Shown here piece by piece: positions 9,538-19,044 of a stretch of DNA of 64,000 nucleotides (position 1 is its first letter; each line of letters begins with the position of its first letter). Below the pieces are notes generated by a model, which was given only the letters and a program-made list of their open reading frames with translations, was not told the DNA's origin and did not search any database. The translations under genes were made by a program, and so were the position numbers. The DNA comes from Terrilactibacillus sp. S3-3 (lineage in GTDB: Bacteria > Bacillota > Bacilli > Bacillales > Sporolactobacillaceae): contig CP129291.1 of the NCBI GenBank assembly GCA_030437565.1, forward strand, positions 372,001 through 436,000, given 5' to 3'.

Positions 9538-9954
9538 ATGAATAGTGAATTTACGATTGCGGTGCACAGTTTGGTCTTTTTGGCCAATGCGCCGGGCCGC
9601 CTGGCTAAAAGTGAGCTGATCGCCCGCAATGTCTGCACGAATCCGGCTAGAATTCGAAAAATTATGAGTGCTTTGCGCAAAGAAGGATTAGTCAGGACAA
9701 AAGAAGGACTGGGCGGAGGATACATGCTGGATTGCGATCCCGATGAAGTGACTTTAGCCCAGGTTTACCGCACCGTATCATGTGAGGCGCTCAAGCTGCG
9801 CTGGTGTGCAGGAGATCTTCAGGAAGACTGTCCGGTGTCATCTAATATTAAGACGGTGATGAATCAAATTTTTGATGATGCCGAAATTTATATGGGAGAG
9901 TACCTGGATCGTATTACGATCGGTTCGATTTTAAAAAAAGTGAAACACGACTAA
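9538..9954 (+). CDS. Rrf2 family transcriptional regulator
   Basis: A 138-residue Rrf2 protein, complete. The N-terminus NSEFTIAVHSLVFLANAPG and the segment NPARIRKIMSALRKEGLVR followed by TKEGLGGGYML are typical of the helix-turn-helix and wing. Five Cys residues are present, including SCEALKLRWC and a later EDC, so a redox or metal sensing role is possible, though the spacing differs from classical iron-sulfur Rrf2 proteins. AGGAGG at 9522-9527 supports ATG 9538; an earlier ATG at 9533 meets a stop after two codons. The promoter carries a dyad suggesting autoregulation. Confidence 0.8.
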   Translation: MNSEFTIAVHSLVFLANAPGRLAKSELIARNVCTNPARIRKIMSALRKEGLVRTKEGLGGGYMLDCDPDEVTLAQVYRTVSCEALKLRWCAGDLQEDCPVSSNIKTVMNQIFDDAEIYMGEYLDRITIGSILKKVKHD

Positions 9955-10001
9955 ATGCTTCCGATTTAGGCATGAACATAAATATATTGAACGGGTGGTG
10001 G

Positions 10002-10376
10002 ATGATGATGCGTAATGACCAATGGAAAATCGGCGATTGGGTCAAAGGGAGAACGGTCAACGGAGAATTGGTTCACGGGTACATTGTCGCGATTGACTCT
10101 TTAAAAGGCATATTAAAAATTCACGTTGTCGCTTGTGATCGTGAATCAACGATCGGCAGAACCATTGAAACACACAGCCGTTTTGTAAGAGAGTTCCCTG
10201 CTTATGAAGATATCAGTGAAGCACAAATTCAAGATTTGATCGACATCGCTTTAATGACCAAAGACAAAGAATGGTTTCTGGAATTATCCCGCAAATTGAC
10301 AACGATGAGACAAAAAGACAATGGCTGGGTAAGAAGCAGCTCATGTTCATGGCACTTTCGTCCGGCTTCGCGATGA
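10002..10376 (+). CDS. IDEAL-domain protein
   Basis: A small cytoplasmic protein. Residues about 5-65 form a beta-rich N-terminal part (WKIGDWVKGRTVNGELVHGY). Residues about 70-105 carry the IDEAL signature, here IQDLIDIALMTKDKEWFLEL followed by SRKL. IDEAL domains in bacilli occur in small adaptors such as competence and protease-related proteins; the role here is unknown. Three successive ATG codons (10002, 10005, 10008) follow GGGTGGTGG, so the exact start is uncertain. The last 20 residues (after GW) look unlike the family and may follow a frameshift. Confidence 0.65.
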   Translation: MMMRNDQWKIGDWVKGRTVNGELVHGYIVAIDSLKGILKIHVVACDRESTIGRTIETHSRFVREFPAYEDISEAQIQDLIDIALMTKDKEWFLELSRKLTTMRQKDNGWVRSSSCSWHFRPASR

Positions 10377-10943
10377 AGTTCTCTTCATCTAGGATGGCAT
10401 GGCTTGTTTGAGGCCGGAAGAAGTCGGCTATTAAAATGTCTTAATTATATATTATCGGGTTATTGCAGCTTTTTCACTTAATCAAGTGCAGGAAAATAAG
10501 CGGCTTAACCTCCGACAGGAGAAAGCGAGATGCTCAAATGGGTTTAATGAGCAAATCGCTTTTTTTGTTTGCAACGTGAGAAAATTTGATCAATCGCATT
10601 CAGAGAGTGAAAGACGTGATTCATAGTCTGCGGGACTCAGGGTACTGCATAATGGGGCGAACAGGCCGGGTTGGTGTATGGCTCGCGAAAGATGGTGAAG
10701 AGGCAGAGATGGGTGAAACATTTAACTAAAATGATTGAGATTAAGAAATTTTTTGACGGCAAATGGATCATAGAAGGTTTAAGAACAGGGCAAAATAACC
10801 AGCGGATCGGATGATACGCAGCAAAGCCTGATACACCCGTATTCTTTTAAAAAAATCATCTGAAAAAGACCTGTATAAAAGGAGGAAGCACCGCTCTTTT
10901 GATCCTTTTTTAAAAAAATTATGGACATTTTAAAAAAAGGGGG
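10377..10943. other. Intergenic region between IDEAL-domain gene and aceB
   Basis: Apart from a terminator at 10522-10566, I find nothing certain. Short open stretches around 10640-10760 lack family resemblance. Confidence 0.4.
10522..10566 (+). terminator. Rho-independent terminator
   Basis: AAAGCGAGATGCTCA pairs with TGAGCAAATCGCTTT with one small internal mismatch, around a ten-base loop, and runs into seven T residues. Confidence 0.8.
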
Positions 10944-10972
10944 TTCACAATTCGAAGTACCTGTTATATAAT
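10944..10972 (+). promoter_or_regulatory. Sigma-A promoter of aceB
   Basis: TTCACA at 10944-10949, a 17-bp spacer and a perfect TATAAT at 10967-10972, about 50 bp upstream of the malate synthase start. Confidence 0.75.
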
Positions 10973-11022
10973 ACATTTACAGATTGATATTCTGTAATAT
11001 AACAAAGAGGTGACAGGGTCTA

Positions 11023-12616
11023 ATGGCCACTCAAACAGCTGGAATCAAAGTAACTGGCCCCATGCGGCCGGGATATGACACTATCTTGACGCAAGACGCA
11101 TTAAACTTTGTTGAGCAGCTCGAAAGAAAATTCGGACAGCAACGAGTGGAACTGTTGAACAAACGGAAAGAAAGGCAAGAAGCCTTTGACAGAGGCGAAA
11201 AACCGACATTTCTAAAAGAAACAGAAGCGATTCGCAAAGGGGATTGGACCATTGCCCCTATTCCTGAAGATTTGAAAGACAGGCGTGTAGAAATTACAGG
11301 CCCGACTGATCGGAAGATGCTGATCAACGCTTTAAATTCAGGAGCAAAGTGTTTCATGGCCGACTTTGAAGATGCGCTGTCGCCGACATGGGACAATATC
11401 GTCCAAGGGCAAATTAATTTGCGCGATGCGGTAACCAAAACGATTTCATTTGTTAATGCAAAAGGAAAACATTATCAATTGAATGAAGAAACCGCTGTAC
11501 TTATTGTTCGTCCGCGCGGCTGGCATTTGGAAGAAAAAAATGTGCTGGTCGATGGAAAAAGAATTTCCGGATCTCTATTCGATTCGATTTTGCTCTTTAT
11601 CTGTTCCATAACGCAAAACATTTGTTAGAGAACGGCACCGGCCCATATTTTTACCTGCCGAAGATGGAAAGCCATCTGGAAGCCCGTCTCTGGAATGATG
11701 TCTTCACTTTTGCAGAAGAATACATCGGCATTCCTAAGGGAACTATTAAAGGCACAGTATTGATTGAAACGATTTTGGGCGCGTTTGAAATTGATGAAAT
11801 TCTTTACGAATTGCGCGAACACTCCGCTGGTTTAAACTGCGGACGATGGGATTATATTTTCAGCTATATCAAAAAATTCAGGAATCAAAAAGGATGTTAT
11901 CCTTCCTGACCGCTCGCAAGTGACGATGACAACACCGTTCATGAGAGCCTATTCCCTTTACACCATTAAGACATGTCACCGCCGCAATGCACCGGCTATC
12001 GGAGGCATGGCCGCACAAATTCCGGTCAAAGGCGACGAACAAAAGAACAAAGAAGCCTTTGCCAAGGTTCAAGCCGATAAAGAACGCGAAAAAGACGGCC
12101 ACGACGGCACTTGGGTGGCTCACCCGGGACTTGTTCCTGTCGCAATGGAAGCCTTTAATCGGGAAATGAAGACGCCGAACCAAATCGAAACGAAGAAATT
12201 GGAAGACGTCAATGTAACGGCAGAAGACTTGCTTGAAGTACCGACCGGAACCATCACCGAAGATGGTGTTCGGATGAATATCAGCGTCGGTGTCCAATAC
12301 ATCGCTTCATGGCTGAGAGGCCAAGGCGCCGCTCCGATTAACAACCTGATGGAAGATGCGGCAACGGCTGAAATTTCCCGTGCTCAATTGTGGCAATGGA
12401 TTCGCCATCCAAAAGGAATTTTGGATGACGGCCGGAAAGTAACAAGAGAAATGTATGAACAATTCAAAGAAGAAGAAATGGCAAAACTTAAAGAGCAATT
12501 TGGAGAAGACAACTTCAATTCAGGCAAATTCCCTGAAGCGCTCCAACTTTTTGACAAACTTACTTTGAATGACGATTTTGTTGTTTTTCACCCTTCCGGG
12601 ATATGAACTTTTATAA
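11023..12616 (+). CDS. aceB: Malate synthase
   Basis: Condenses glyoxylate and acetyl-CoA to malate in the glyoxylate shunt. The corrected protein has about 530 residues, the size of the malate synthase A type. Hallmarks are [35 protein letters not shown], the active-site region [20 protein letters not shown] with [26 protein letters not shown], and [20 protein letters not shown]. Frame changes occur near 11590, 11875 and 12585; the corrected C-terminus is TLPGYELL ending at 12616. It lies immediately upstream of aceA, an arrangement seen in other bacilli that use acetate or fatty acids. Confidence 0.93.
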
Positions 12617-12770
12617 GCCCGTCATTTAAAAAGATATAAACTCAACTTTATGTGTTTATTGCAGCATTTGCTTTGTATATAAACAGAAGATAGTTTTTTA
12701 ATCAAAATTTTATATTGCAATACCATGGGAGCTTCAACTACTATTAATGATTCCAAAGGAGGAAGAAAGA

Positions 12771-14049
12771 ATGACTGACGAAAGAGTAAAACAACTGGAA
12801 GAGTCTTGGAAAAGTGAAAGGTGGAACGGGATTACCCGTCCGTATTCTGCTGAAGATGTTATTAAATTACGCGGCTCTATCGACATCGACTACACACTGG
12901 CTCGCCGCGGTGCGGAAAAACTTTGGAATTTGTTAAACACTGAAGAACTCATCAATGCTTTAGGCGCCCTCACTGGTAACCAAGCTTACCAACAAGTGAA
13001 AGCCGGCCTGAAAGCCATCTACTTAAGCGGCTGGCAAGTGGCTGCCGACGCCAACACGGCAGGTCAAATGTATCCTGACCAAAGCCTGTATCCCTGCAGA
13101 CAGTGTTCCGACTGTTGTTCGCCGCATCAACCATACGTTGCAACGCGCCGACCAAATCGACTCGATCGAAGGCAGACATGATACTGACTGGTTCGCACCG
13201 ATTGTTGCCGATGCTGAATCCGGCTTTTTGGCGGCCAATTGAACGTATTTGAATTAATGAAAGCCATGATCGAAGCAGGTGCTTCCGGCGTTCACTTCGA
13301 AGACCAATTGTCTTCAGAAAAGAAATGCGGCCACATGGGCGGCAAAGTACTTCTTCCGACGAAAACGGCTATCAAAAACTTGATCTCTGCTCGTCTTGCT
13401 GCTGACGCAATGGGTGTTCCGACGGTTCTTGTCGGCCGGACTGATGCCAACGCAGCCAACTTGATGACCAGCGACGTTGACCCATACGATGCACCGTTTA
13501 TTACAGGCGAAAGAACACCTGAAGGCTTCTTCAGAACAAAAGCTGGCATCGATCAAGCCATCAATCGCGGCTTAGCTTACGCACCCATATGCTGACCTCA
13601 TTTGGTGTGAAACGGCCGAACCAAATGTTGAAGAAGCTCGCAAATTCGCTGATGCGATTCACGAAAAATTCCCTAACAAACTGTTGGCTTACAACTGCTC
13701 GCCTTCGTTCAACTGGAAATCAAAACTTAGTGACGAAGAAATTGCCAACTTCCAAAAAAATCTTGCAAAAATGGGCTACAGATTCCAATTTGTTACTTTG
13801 GCCGGCTTCCATGCTCTCAACTACAGCATGTTCAACCTGGCTAACGGCTACAAAGATCGCGGCATGGCTGCTTATTCCGAACTGCAACAAAATGAATTTG
13901 CAAGCGAAAAAGACGGCTATACTGCTACTCGCCACCAACGCGAAGTTGGTACTGGTTACTTCGACCTTGTATCGACAATCGTCAGCGGCGGGGAATCTTC
14001 AACTGTTGCGCTCAAAGGCTCAACTGAAGAAGCTCAATTCCAAGCTTAA
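12771..14049 (+). CDS. aceA: Isocitrate lyase
   Basis: Cleaves isocitrate to succinate and glyoxylate, the first shunt enzyme. The corrected length of about 426 residues is typical. The catalytic loop [14 protein letters not shown] is intact, with the preceding [10 protein letters not shown]. The substrate-binding segments [22 protein letters not shown] and [16 protein letters not shown] are also clear. AAAGGAGG at 12756-12762 leads ATG 12771. Frame changes near 13095, 13222 and 13585 split it. Malate synthase lies 155 bp upstream and a strong terminator follows, so the two shunt genes probably form one unit. Confidence 0.93.
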
Positions 14050-14155
14050 TAACCGATTTGCAGCCTTTGTTAACTGTAAGTTCAATCCAATGTTTGTTGT
14101 AAGTATTCATTTTTTAAATCCTAAGCTCATCATTTTAGGGCCTCCGTGCCTGTAC

Positions 14156-14182
14156 AGGCTCCGCGCATGCGGGGCTCTTTTT
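14156..14182 (+). terminator. Terminator after aceA
   Basis: A GC-rich stem (AGGCTCCGC / GCGGGGCTC, with G-U pairs) around GCAT, followed by eight T residues, about 105 bp after the aceA stop. Confidence 0.8.
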
Positions 14183-14189
14183 TTTGGCA

Positions 14190-14525
14190 AAAATCGGGTC
14201 GAATCTCGGTGGTGGACACGCGGATTCGGATTAGGCGAGGCCCCGCGGAACAGTGCTGTCCGGATTGATGACGATAAGCTCAATTTGAGAAGACGGACGG
14301 GCCGACTTTTAGCCGGAATAGGCCGACCTCCGTTCAAAGTGGAGCGACTTCTAACCAAAATGGTCGATTTCCACTCAAATGGGGTGACTCCAGTCAAAAA
14401 TGGAGCAACTTTTCACTCAAATGGAGCGATTAACACGGAATGGGTTAGTTTCCATCCAAGATGGTTCGACCTCAACCAAAAATGCCGATTAAGTCTGAAC
14501 GGGAGCCGCTTCAACCAGAGCTAAA
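14190..14525. repeat. Degenerate array of roughly 20-bp repeats
   Basis: Units of 19-21 bp with the pattern ATGGNGCGACTTNNNCTCAA can be lined up from about 14290 to 14520, for example GTGGAGCGACTTCTAACCAA, ATGGGGTGACTCCAGTCAAA and ATGGAGCAACTTTTCACTCA. They are much more diverged than the related array at 36.99-37.54 kb. An open frame runs through them but is a by-product. No gene is seen between 14049 and 14623. Confidence 0.6.
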
Positions 14526-14622
14526 ATTTTGAATGTGCAAAGTTAAAAAAAGCATTTCCGAGACATGCATGAACAAAGGGTGCACCGGCAAACTAACTAT
14601 AGTTTGTGAATGAGGTGTGAAT

Positions 14623-15353
14623 ATGGAAAAATATTTTCAGATGCAGCATCATGGCGGACCCTTTCACCTTTTCTCCATGCAGCATGTGCTGACGCTTATT
14701 CTCATTTGTTTAATCGGTATCGGCCTTTTTATCTTTCGCCGACCGCTGCGCCGGTTCGGTTGGAAGGAAACTATTCGATATTTATTTGCCTTTCTGCTGC
14801 TGGCCGCGGAAACCAGCGTGCAATCGTGGTACATCTATTTTCATACTTGGTCGCTAAAATCATCATTACCGCTGGAGCTGAGTGATATGGCGGTCATTCT
14901 CTCGGCGATTATGCTTTTATCAAAAAGTAAGCTTTTATTTAGTTTCCTTTATTTCGCCGGGATCGGCAGTTCCATCCAGGCGATTCTGACGCCTGATCTT
15001 GGCAACTACTCTTTTCCGCATTTTCGCTTTATTGAATTTTTCACCGCTCACGGCATTGTTATTCTGGCCGGCTTATTTATGATTGCCGTTGAAAAAAATA
15101 TCGGGTGACGCAGCGTTCGCTATGGGCGACTTTTCTTATTATTAATGTGTATGGCGCCGGCATTTTTATTTTTAACCGCTGGATCGGCTCCAACTATTTG
15201 TATATTATGCACAAACCGAAAATTTCATCACTGTTGAACTATCTCGGTCCGTGGCCATGGTATTTGTTATCACTTGAAGGACTGATCATTGTGATCTTTT
15301 ACATTCTCTACACACCTTTCTGGATATCGAAAAGGAAAAAATTCAAGGCATAG
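14623..15353 (+). CDS. ywaF: YwaF-like (TIGR02206) integral membrane protein
   Basis: About 243 residues with six or seven membrane helices. The N-terminus MEKYFQMQHHGGPFHLFS and the segments LAAETSVQSWYIYFHTW, GNYSFPHFRFIEFFTAHG and YLGPWPWYLLSLEGLI define the family, whose molecular role is unknown. ATG 14623 follows GAGGTG. A frame change near 15100 splits the gene; both halves overlap in order. It stands alone between a repeat region and an AhpD-like gene. Confidence 0.8.
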
Positions 15354-15446
15354 CCTTTAACGGTGGATAGCAGCAATAGGTTTCTTCTTGACTAAATTTT
15401 TTGCGGATTTAATATAGGAAATAATTAAGAGGAGGGGATGGGGCAA

Positions 15447-15782
15447 ATGAAAGCCGAAGAAATGAGTCATTATCATGAGACATTTAATAGTGTGATGGAA
15501 GAGCAGGATGATTTTTTTAAGATATTTGGCCGGTTGGATGACAATGTCTACAGCGATGGAGCGATCAGCGCAAAAAACAAACAGCTAATGGGACTTGCTA
15601 TTTCGGTCACGACAAAATGCAATCCGTGCATTTTATACCATATTAAGGGTTCGATAAAAACAGGCAGCAGCAAAGCGGAAATGGTGGAGGCCATCAAGAC
15701 CGGCGTGATCGCCGGCGGAACATTGACCTACCCCAATGCCCGGTTTGCCTTTGAAATGCTGAAGGAGCTAGAGGTGATTTAA
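15447..15782 (+). CDS. Carboxymuconolactone decarboxylase (AhpD-like) family protein
   Basis: A 111-residue helical protein with the AhpD-type redox motif CNPCILYH (CxxCxxxH) inside LGLAISVTTKCNPC-like sequence, then MVEAIKTGVIAGGTLTYPNA. Such proteins act as alkylhydroperoxidase-type or thiol-linked antioxidant enzymes, usually as trimers or hexamers. AGGAGG at 15430-15435 is 11 bases from ATG 15447 but only two from an in-frame ATG at 15438, so I prefer 15447. The gene is intact. Confidence 0.8.
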   Translation: MKAEEMSHYHETFNSVMEEQDDFFKIFGRLDDNVYSDGAISAKNKQLMGLAISVTTKCNPCILYHIKGSIKTGSSKAEMVEAIKTGVIAGGTLTYPNARFAFEMLKELEVI

Positions 15783-16047
15783 AGATAACGTCTTTAACTG
15801 AAGAACCATCGTATTTGTGTCAAATATTTCTCGGGCAATGGATGAGATGGCGATCAATCGTTCGTGAATACTCCATTGCGAAGCCGGCGACTGTCAATTT
15901 GAGAACCGCACAAACCTTGTCCTATAAGTGCCCGAATAAAACTTGGCACCTATCCGGCTGTTTGGCCTATATAAGATGAGAACATATGTGTTACACTGTA
16001 TATAGATACTTTTGCACCGGATTCCGAATCTAAAAGAGGTGTGTGTT

Positions 16048-16368
16048 GTGGAATTACTAGAATTGCAGGATTGGGTCAGGCAGTTTACAGCAGCAGGGGC
16101 TGGAAAGATTACGGACCGTTTATAAGAGTTGGGTTTTTTGATGGAGGAAGTCGGCGAAGCAGCGAGAGCGGTGCGGGCCTATGAAATCGGCCGGGATCAT
16201 CCCAATGAGCCGGAGCAGACAAAGGCGGTGCTGCGTCAAGACTTGATGGAGGAATTGGGTGACGTTGTCGCCAATGTAGCCGTGCTTGCCGATTTATATC
16301 ATATCAGTTTGGATGATATTGCGAGGGCTCATCAGCAAAAGCTTTCCAAAAGGTTTGACGGCGAATGA
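16048..16368 (+). CDS. MazG-like nucleotide pyrophosphohydrolase
   Basis: About 107 residues. GTG 16048 follows AAAAGAGGTG and opens MELLELQDWVRQF. A frame change in the G-run near 16100 joins it to KDYGPFIRVGFLMEEVGEAA. The paired acidic motifs EEVGE and EELGDVVANV are the metal-binding EExxE...ExxD pattern of the MazG fold, which hydrolyses NTPs to NMP and pyrophosphate, often as house-cleaning of aberrant nucleotides. It stands alone, so its substrate cannot be guessed. Confidence 0.75.
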
Positions 16369-16456
16369 GTCATCTGTCAGCTGGCTAGTCAAGTCGAAGG
16401 CGGATTACATATGGAGCGGCTCGCGGCACTGTTACAGTTCCGCGGGCCGCAATCAT

Positions 16457-17162
16457 TTAAAGACCGAATAAGGCAGTTTCATATGAATAATGCCGTTTGG
16501 AGACCGGCGCATACTCATATTCCTGAAACACAAGAACAATGCCGTGATCATCAAAATAAAATTGCTCCTGGCTTGGGTCAATCCCTTTGAAATGAAATCT
16601 TCGATGAAGAAGTCAAAGTGCTGAGTTTTATTCATTATTTCCATTTGTTTTTTGACATATTGATTGACTTTTTCCAGCTGCGCTTTCGTTGTGATCAAAT
16701 CGTTGAGCCGGAAGCGACGGCCGCTTTTTAGATCGTAATTGTATACTTCCTCGTAGGCGAGCCCGTGCGCGCCGCCGGTATAAGCATTATCCAAAAAAGA
16801 GATGCTCAAAAGACTGTTCTTGTTGCAGCGGACAAACGGTTTGGTATGAACGAAATACGGACCGCCGTGAATGCCGAGCAATTTGTCATGTTCATATTTC
16901 TTTTCTTCTCGTCTATGTCATGAGAGCGGATCTCTTTGGCGTGAAGAAAAAATGTACGATTGAGATCATTTTTTACCTGAGTATTTTTGACCCCTGCAAC
17001 AATGACGGGGTAATAAATGTCATCGGCCAGTTTTTGAATCTTAATAACGGCCGGTTGTTCTTCAGCTTCAGCCGGTTGGCAGACACCCAACACAATGGCG
17101 GATGAGACAATCATCGCTAAAAAAGGAATAATGCCTAAGCGCAGTCTTGCTGTTTTCATCAA
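16457..17162 (-). CDS. Exported DUF3298 (RsiV-like) protein
   Basis: A signal peptide with a hydrophobic core (IIPFLAMIVSSAIVLGV) and a possible lipobox-like VCQPA is followed by a mature domain carrying SISFLDNAYTGGAHGLAYEE, the hallmark of DUF3298. The corrected C-terminus reads FDDHGIVLVFQEYEYAPVS, also typical. In the anti-sigma factor RsiV this domain binds lysozyme; here there is no cytoplasmic anti-sigma part, so it may bind a cell-wall ligand or have another envelope role. Frame changes lie near 16900 and 16585. Confidence 0.75.
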
Positions 17163-17420
17163 AATTGTCCCTTCTTTTCAGATGTAACAGCTCTATTTTG
17201 CCCCCATTTCAGTAAATTTATGAACCTTCTGAACCAATTTTATTTAAATAAAAATTATAAACCTAGCTGCATATAAAAGGCCGGTCTTCTAAGTATTTAC
17301 CAGAGCTACTATAAACAATCTTTAGTTTAGAACTTTGTTGTATCGTAAACAAAAATTTTATTTTCAAATTTGTGGAAAAACAAGCATGGTTTTAATTATT
17401 TAATTGCCACAACAACGTGT

Positions 17421-17621
17421 TCATTCACGAAATGGAAGGAAAAAGGCTCTGATTTCTTTTGCCAGCAGCTCTGGTTCTTCAAATGGAGCAAAGTGGCCTC
17501 CTCTTGGCAATTCTGTCCAGCGCTGGACGTTATACGTGCGTTCAACCCACTCGCGCGGTGGACGATTCACTGGTTCCACGGACAAGGTTACTCCGGCAGG
17601 AACCTCTATGCGCCGAAGCAT
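17421..17621 (-). pseudogene. C-terminal remnant of an epoxide hydrolase-like alpha/beta hydrolase
   Basis: The 66-residue frame ends in VQRWTELPRGGHFAPFEEPE followed by LLAKEIRAFFLPFRE, the conserved C-terminus with the catalytic His (GGHFA) of epoxide hydrolase-type enzymes. The nucleophile and cap domains are missing. The gene is cut about 40 bp before the start of the duplicated esxA segment at 17662, so the missing part was probably lost when that segment arrived. Confidence 0.7.
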
Positions 17622-17957
17622 TATGCAAATCTACCCTATGTCGGCCAACACCCACTCTTTCATTGGTAATAAAGTCCCTGAAATCTTGTCGAAAATTGTC
17701 TAATCACCAATAAAAAAACTATATTGTGGCAAAAAAAAAAAACAGGTATTTCTTATGTTTTTTTTGGGGAGTTGAAATCTTTATAATAGAAGTGATAGAT
17801 TAGGTAAAAGTTTACACATCAGGATATTAAATGGGGGCCATTGTACCTACTATATTTTTAATATTTCGAAATCACTGTTAAGAAATTGTAAAGAGCAGGC
17901 TTGGGAATCACACTTTTTATAAGTGGATTGACTATATATTTTTGGGAGGTTTTGTAA

Positions 17958-18247
17958 ATGGCAGGACAAATCAGGCTTACACCGGAGGAGCTGCGCAGCT
18001 TTGCGGCAAAATACGGACAAGAGGCGGCCAACACCGGGGAACTCATCGGCCGGCTGGATGGGATGATCAATGAACTGGCGCAAGTATGGGAACATCGAGC
18101 CGGGCGTTCAAAGATCAATATGAACGACTGAGACCGTCTTTCCAACAAATGCAGCAGCTGCTCGAAGACATCGACGCTCAGCTCGCCAAGACGGCCAACG
18201 CATTGGAAGAAACCGACGAACACATTGCCGGACAAATTAACGGCTAA
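17958..18247 (+). pseudogene. esxA: WXG100 protein EsxA (YukE), copy 1, broken at the WXG turn
   Basis: The first 45 codons are identical to the intact copy at 24460. Then four bases (GGGG) are missing at about 18091, which removes the glycine of the WEG motif and shifts the frame to an early stop. The rest of the coding sequence continues almost identical in another frame to 18247. A net loss of four bases is less typical of the single-base errors elsewhere, so this copy may be genuinely inactive. A terminator follows at once. Confidence 0.8.
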
Positions 18248-18259
18248 TCAAAACAAGAT

Positions 18260-18289
18260 TCCGAAGCTTCCGGCAGGGCTTCGGTTTTT
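18260..18289 (+). terminator. Terminator after esxA copy 1
   Basis: CCGAAGC pairs with GCTTCGG around TTCCGGCAGG and runs into five T residues. The same hairpin in variant form follows the second esxA copy. Confidence 0.8.
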
Positions 18290-18345
18290 CAAGGTTGTGC
18301 CAAGTTTTGCTTCACTGCAGCTGTTCCAGGTTAGGAGGGGATTGA

Positions 18346-18748
18346 ATGAACGCGGTGATCGCTCAAGCCCGGCAAAATCTTCAGGCTGATCTGTCAGTCT
18401 TTCAGCATAACGAACAAGTTTTAACGGAAAAAATCCGCAAACTCCAGGTTTTATTATCCAAAATGGGTCATCATCTGGAATCTTTTGAGCAGAACCTGGA
18501 AAGTTTCCGGACGCTGCACAATCCGGCAAGCGAATGGGCGGGGCAAAAAAGAACGACTTTTGATCATAGGATGACTGACGACACGCTGTCTCTATCATGC
18601 ATATATCCACGCTGTTCAGGATTTACATGCGGATGTCCAGGAGAAGATCAGCCGCCTGTCGACCAGTCTTGACTTTTGCCAATCAGACATTTCCTCGCTT
18701 CAAACCTCTCTTGCTGCTTTAAAAGTGAATAAGGAGGAATCCCAATGA
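18346..18748 (+). CDS. DUF5082 (YwqH-like) LXG helper protein
   Basis: A coiled-coil protein of about 133 residues: LQADLSVFQHNEQVLTEKIR, then later WAGQKRTTFDH and, after a frame change near 18590, LHADVQEKISRLSTSLDF. In B. subtilis the equivalent ywqH gene lies first in the ywqHIJK LXG toxin operon. Helper proteins of this type form helical hairpins that bind the LXG domain and guide export through the T7SS. AGGAGGGG precedes ATG 18346, and its stop overlaps the next start (ATGA), showing translational coupling. Confidence 0.7.
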
Positions 18749-19026
18749 ACGTCATCCAGTTGAATGGGCAGGTCTATCGCAGCACCGTTTCCAAATTGTC
18801 CGGTGCCGCCGAAGACCTTTTGCCGGATAGCGGAGTCAAGACAGAGCTGACCGCGACGGATGTCTCTCGTATAAAAGAATTAGATCAACTGCTCGAAAAA
18901 TGGCAGCACGTGCTGCACCTTTATCAAGCCGACCTCCATGCCGAGGTTGGCAAACTGGAAAAAGTCAGTCAAAACATAGAAGAAATGGATGAAAAAATCG
19001 CTCAATTTCTATCGGGAGCCTATTGA
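18745..19026 (+). CDS. DUF5344 (YwqI-like) WXG100-size LXG helper protein
   Basis: A 93-residue helical protein: MNVIQLNGQVYRSTVSKLSG, then LDQLLEKWQHVLHLYQADLH. It is the size of WXG100 proteins and matches the YwqI position of the ywqHIJ order. It probably pairs with the DUF5082 protein and the LXG domain as a targeting complex. AAGGAGG at 18731-18737 is the ribosome binding site. The gene is intact and lies 18 bp before the toxin start. Confidence 0.7.
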   Translation: MNVIQLNGQVYRSTVSKLSGAAEDLLPDSGVKTELTATDVSRIKELDQLLEKWQHVLHLYQADLHAEVGKLEKVSQNIEEMDEKIAQFLSGAY

Positions 19027-19044
19027 AAAGGAGGGTAAAGAACC

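Larger units (their letters stand above)
17662..18290 (+). repeat. Direct repeat, copy 1: esxA gene with its upstream region
   Basis: This stretch matches 24166-24803 over its whole length, with a few percent difference upstream of the gene and near identity across the leader and coding part. It includes the tail of a DUF5085-like frame (VPE.LSKIV), about 240 bp of leader, the esxA gene and its terminator. The two copies are 6.5 kb apart in the same direction and bracket the LXG toxin island. Confidence 0.9.

Noticed and set aside
11031-13556. Long minus-strand open frames across aceB and aceA
   Set aside because: They are antisense shadows of strongly conserved glyoxylate-shunt genes.
17404-17713. 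Plus-strand open frames overlapping the hydrolase remnant
   Set aside because: The minus-strand reading gives a recognisable epoxide hydrolase C-terminus; the plus-strand frames are its shadows, running into the duplicated segment.
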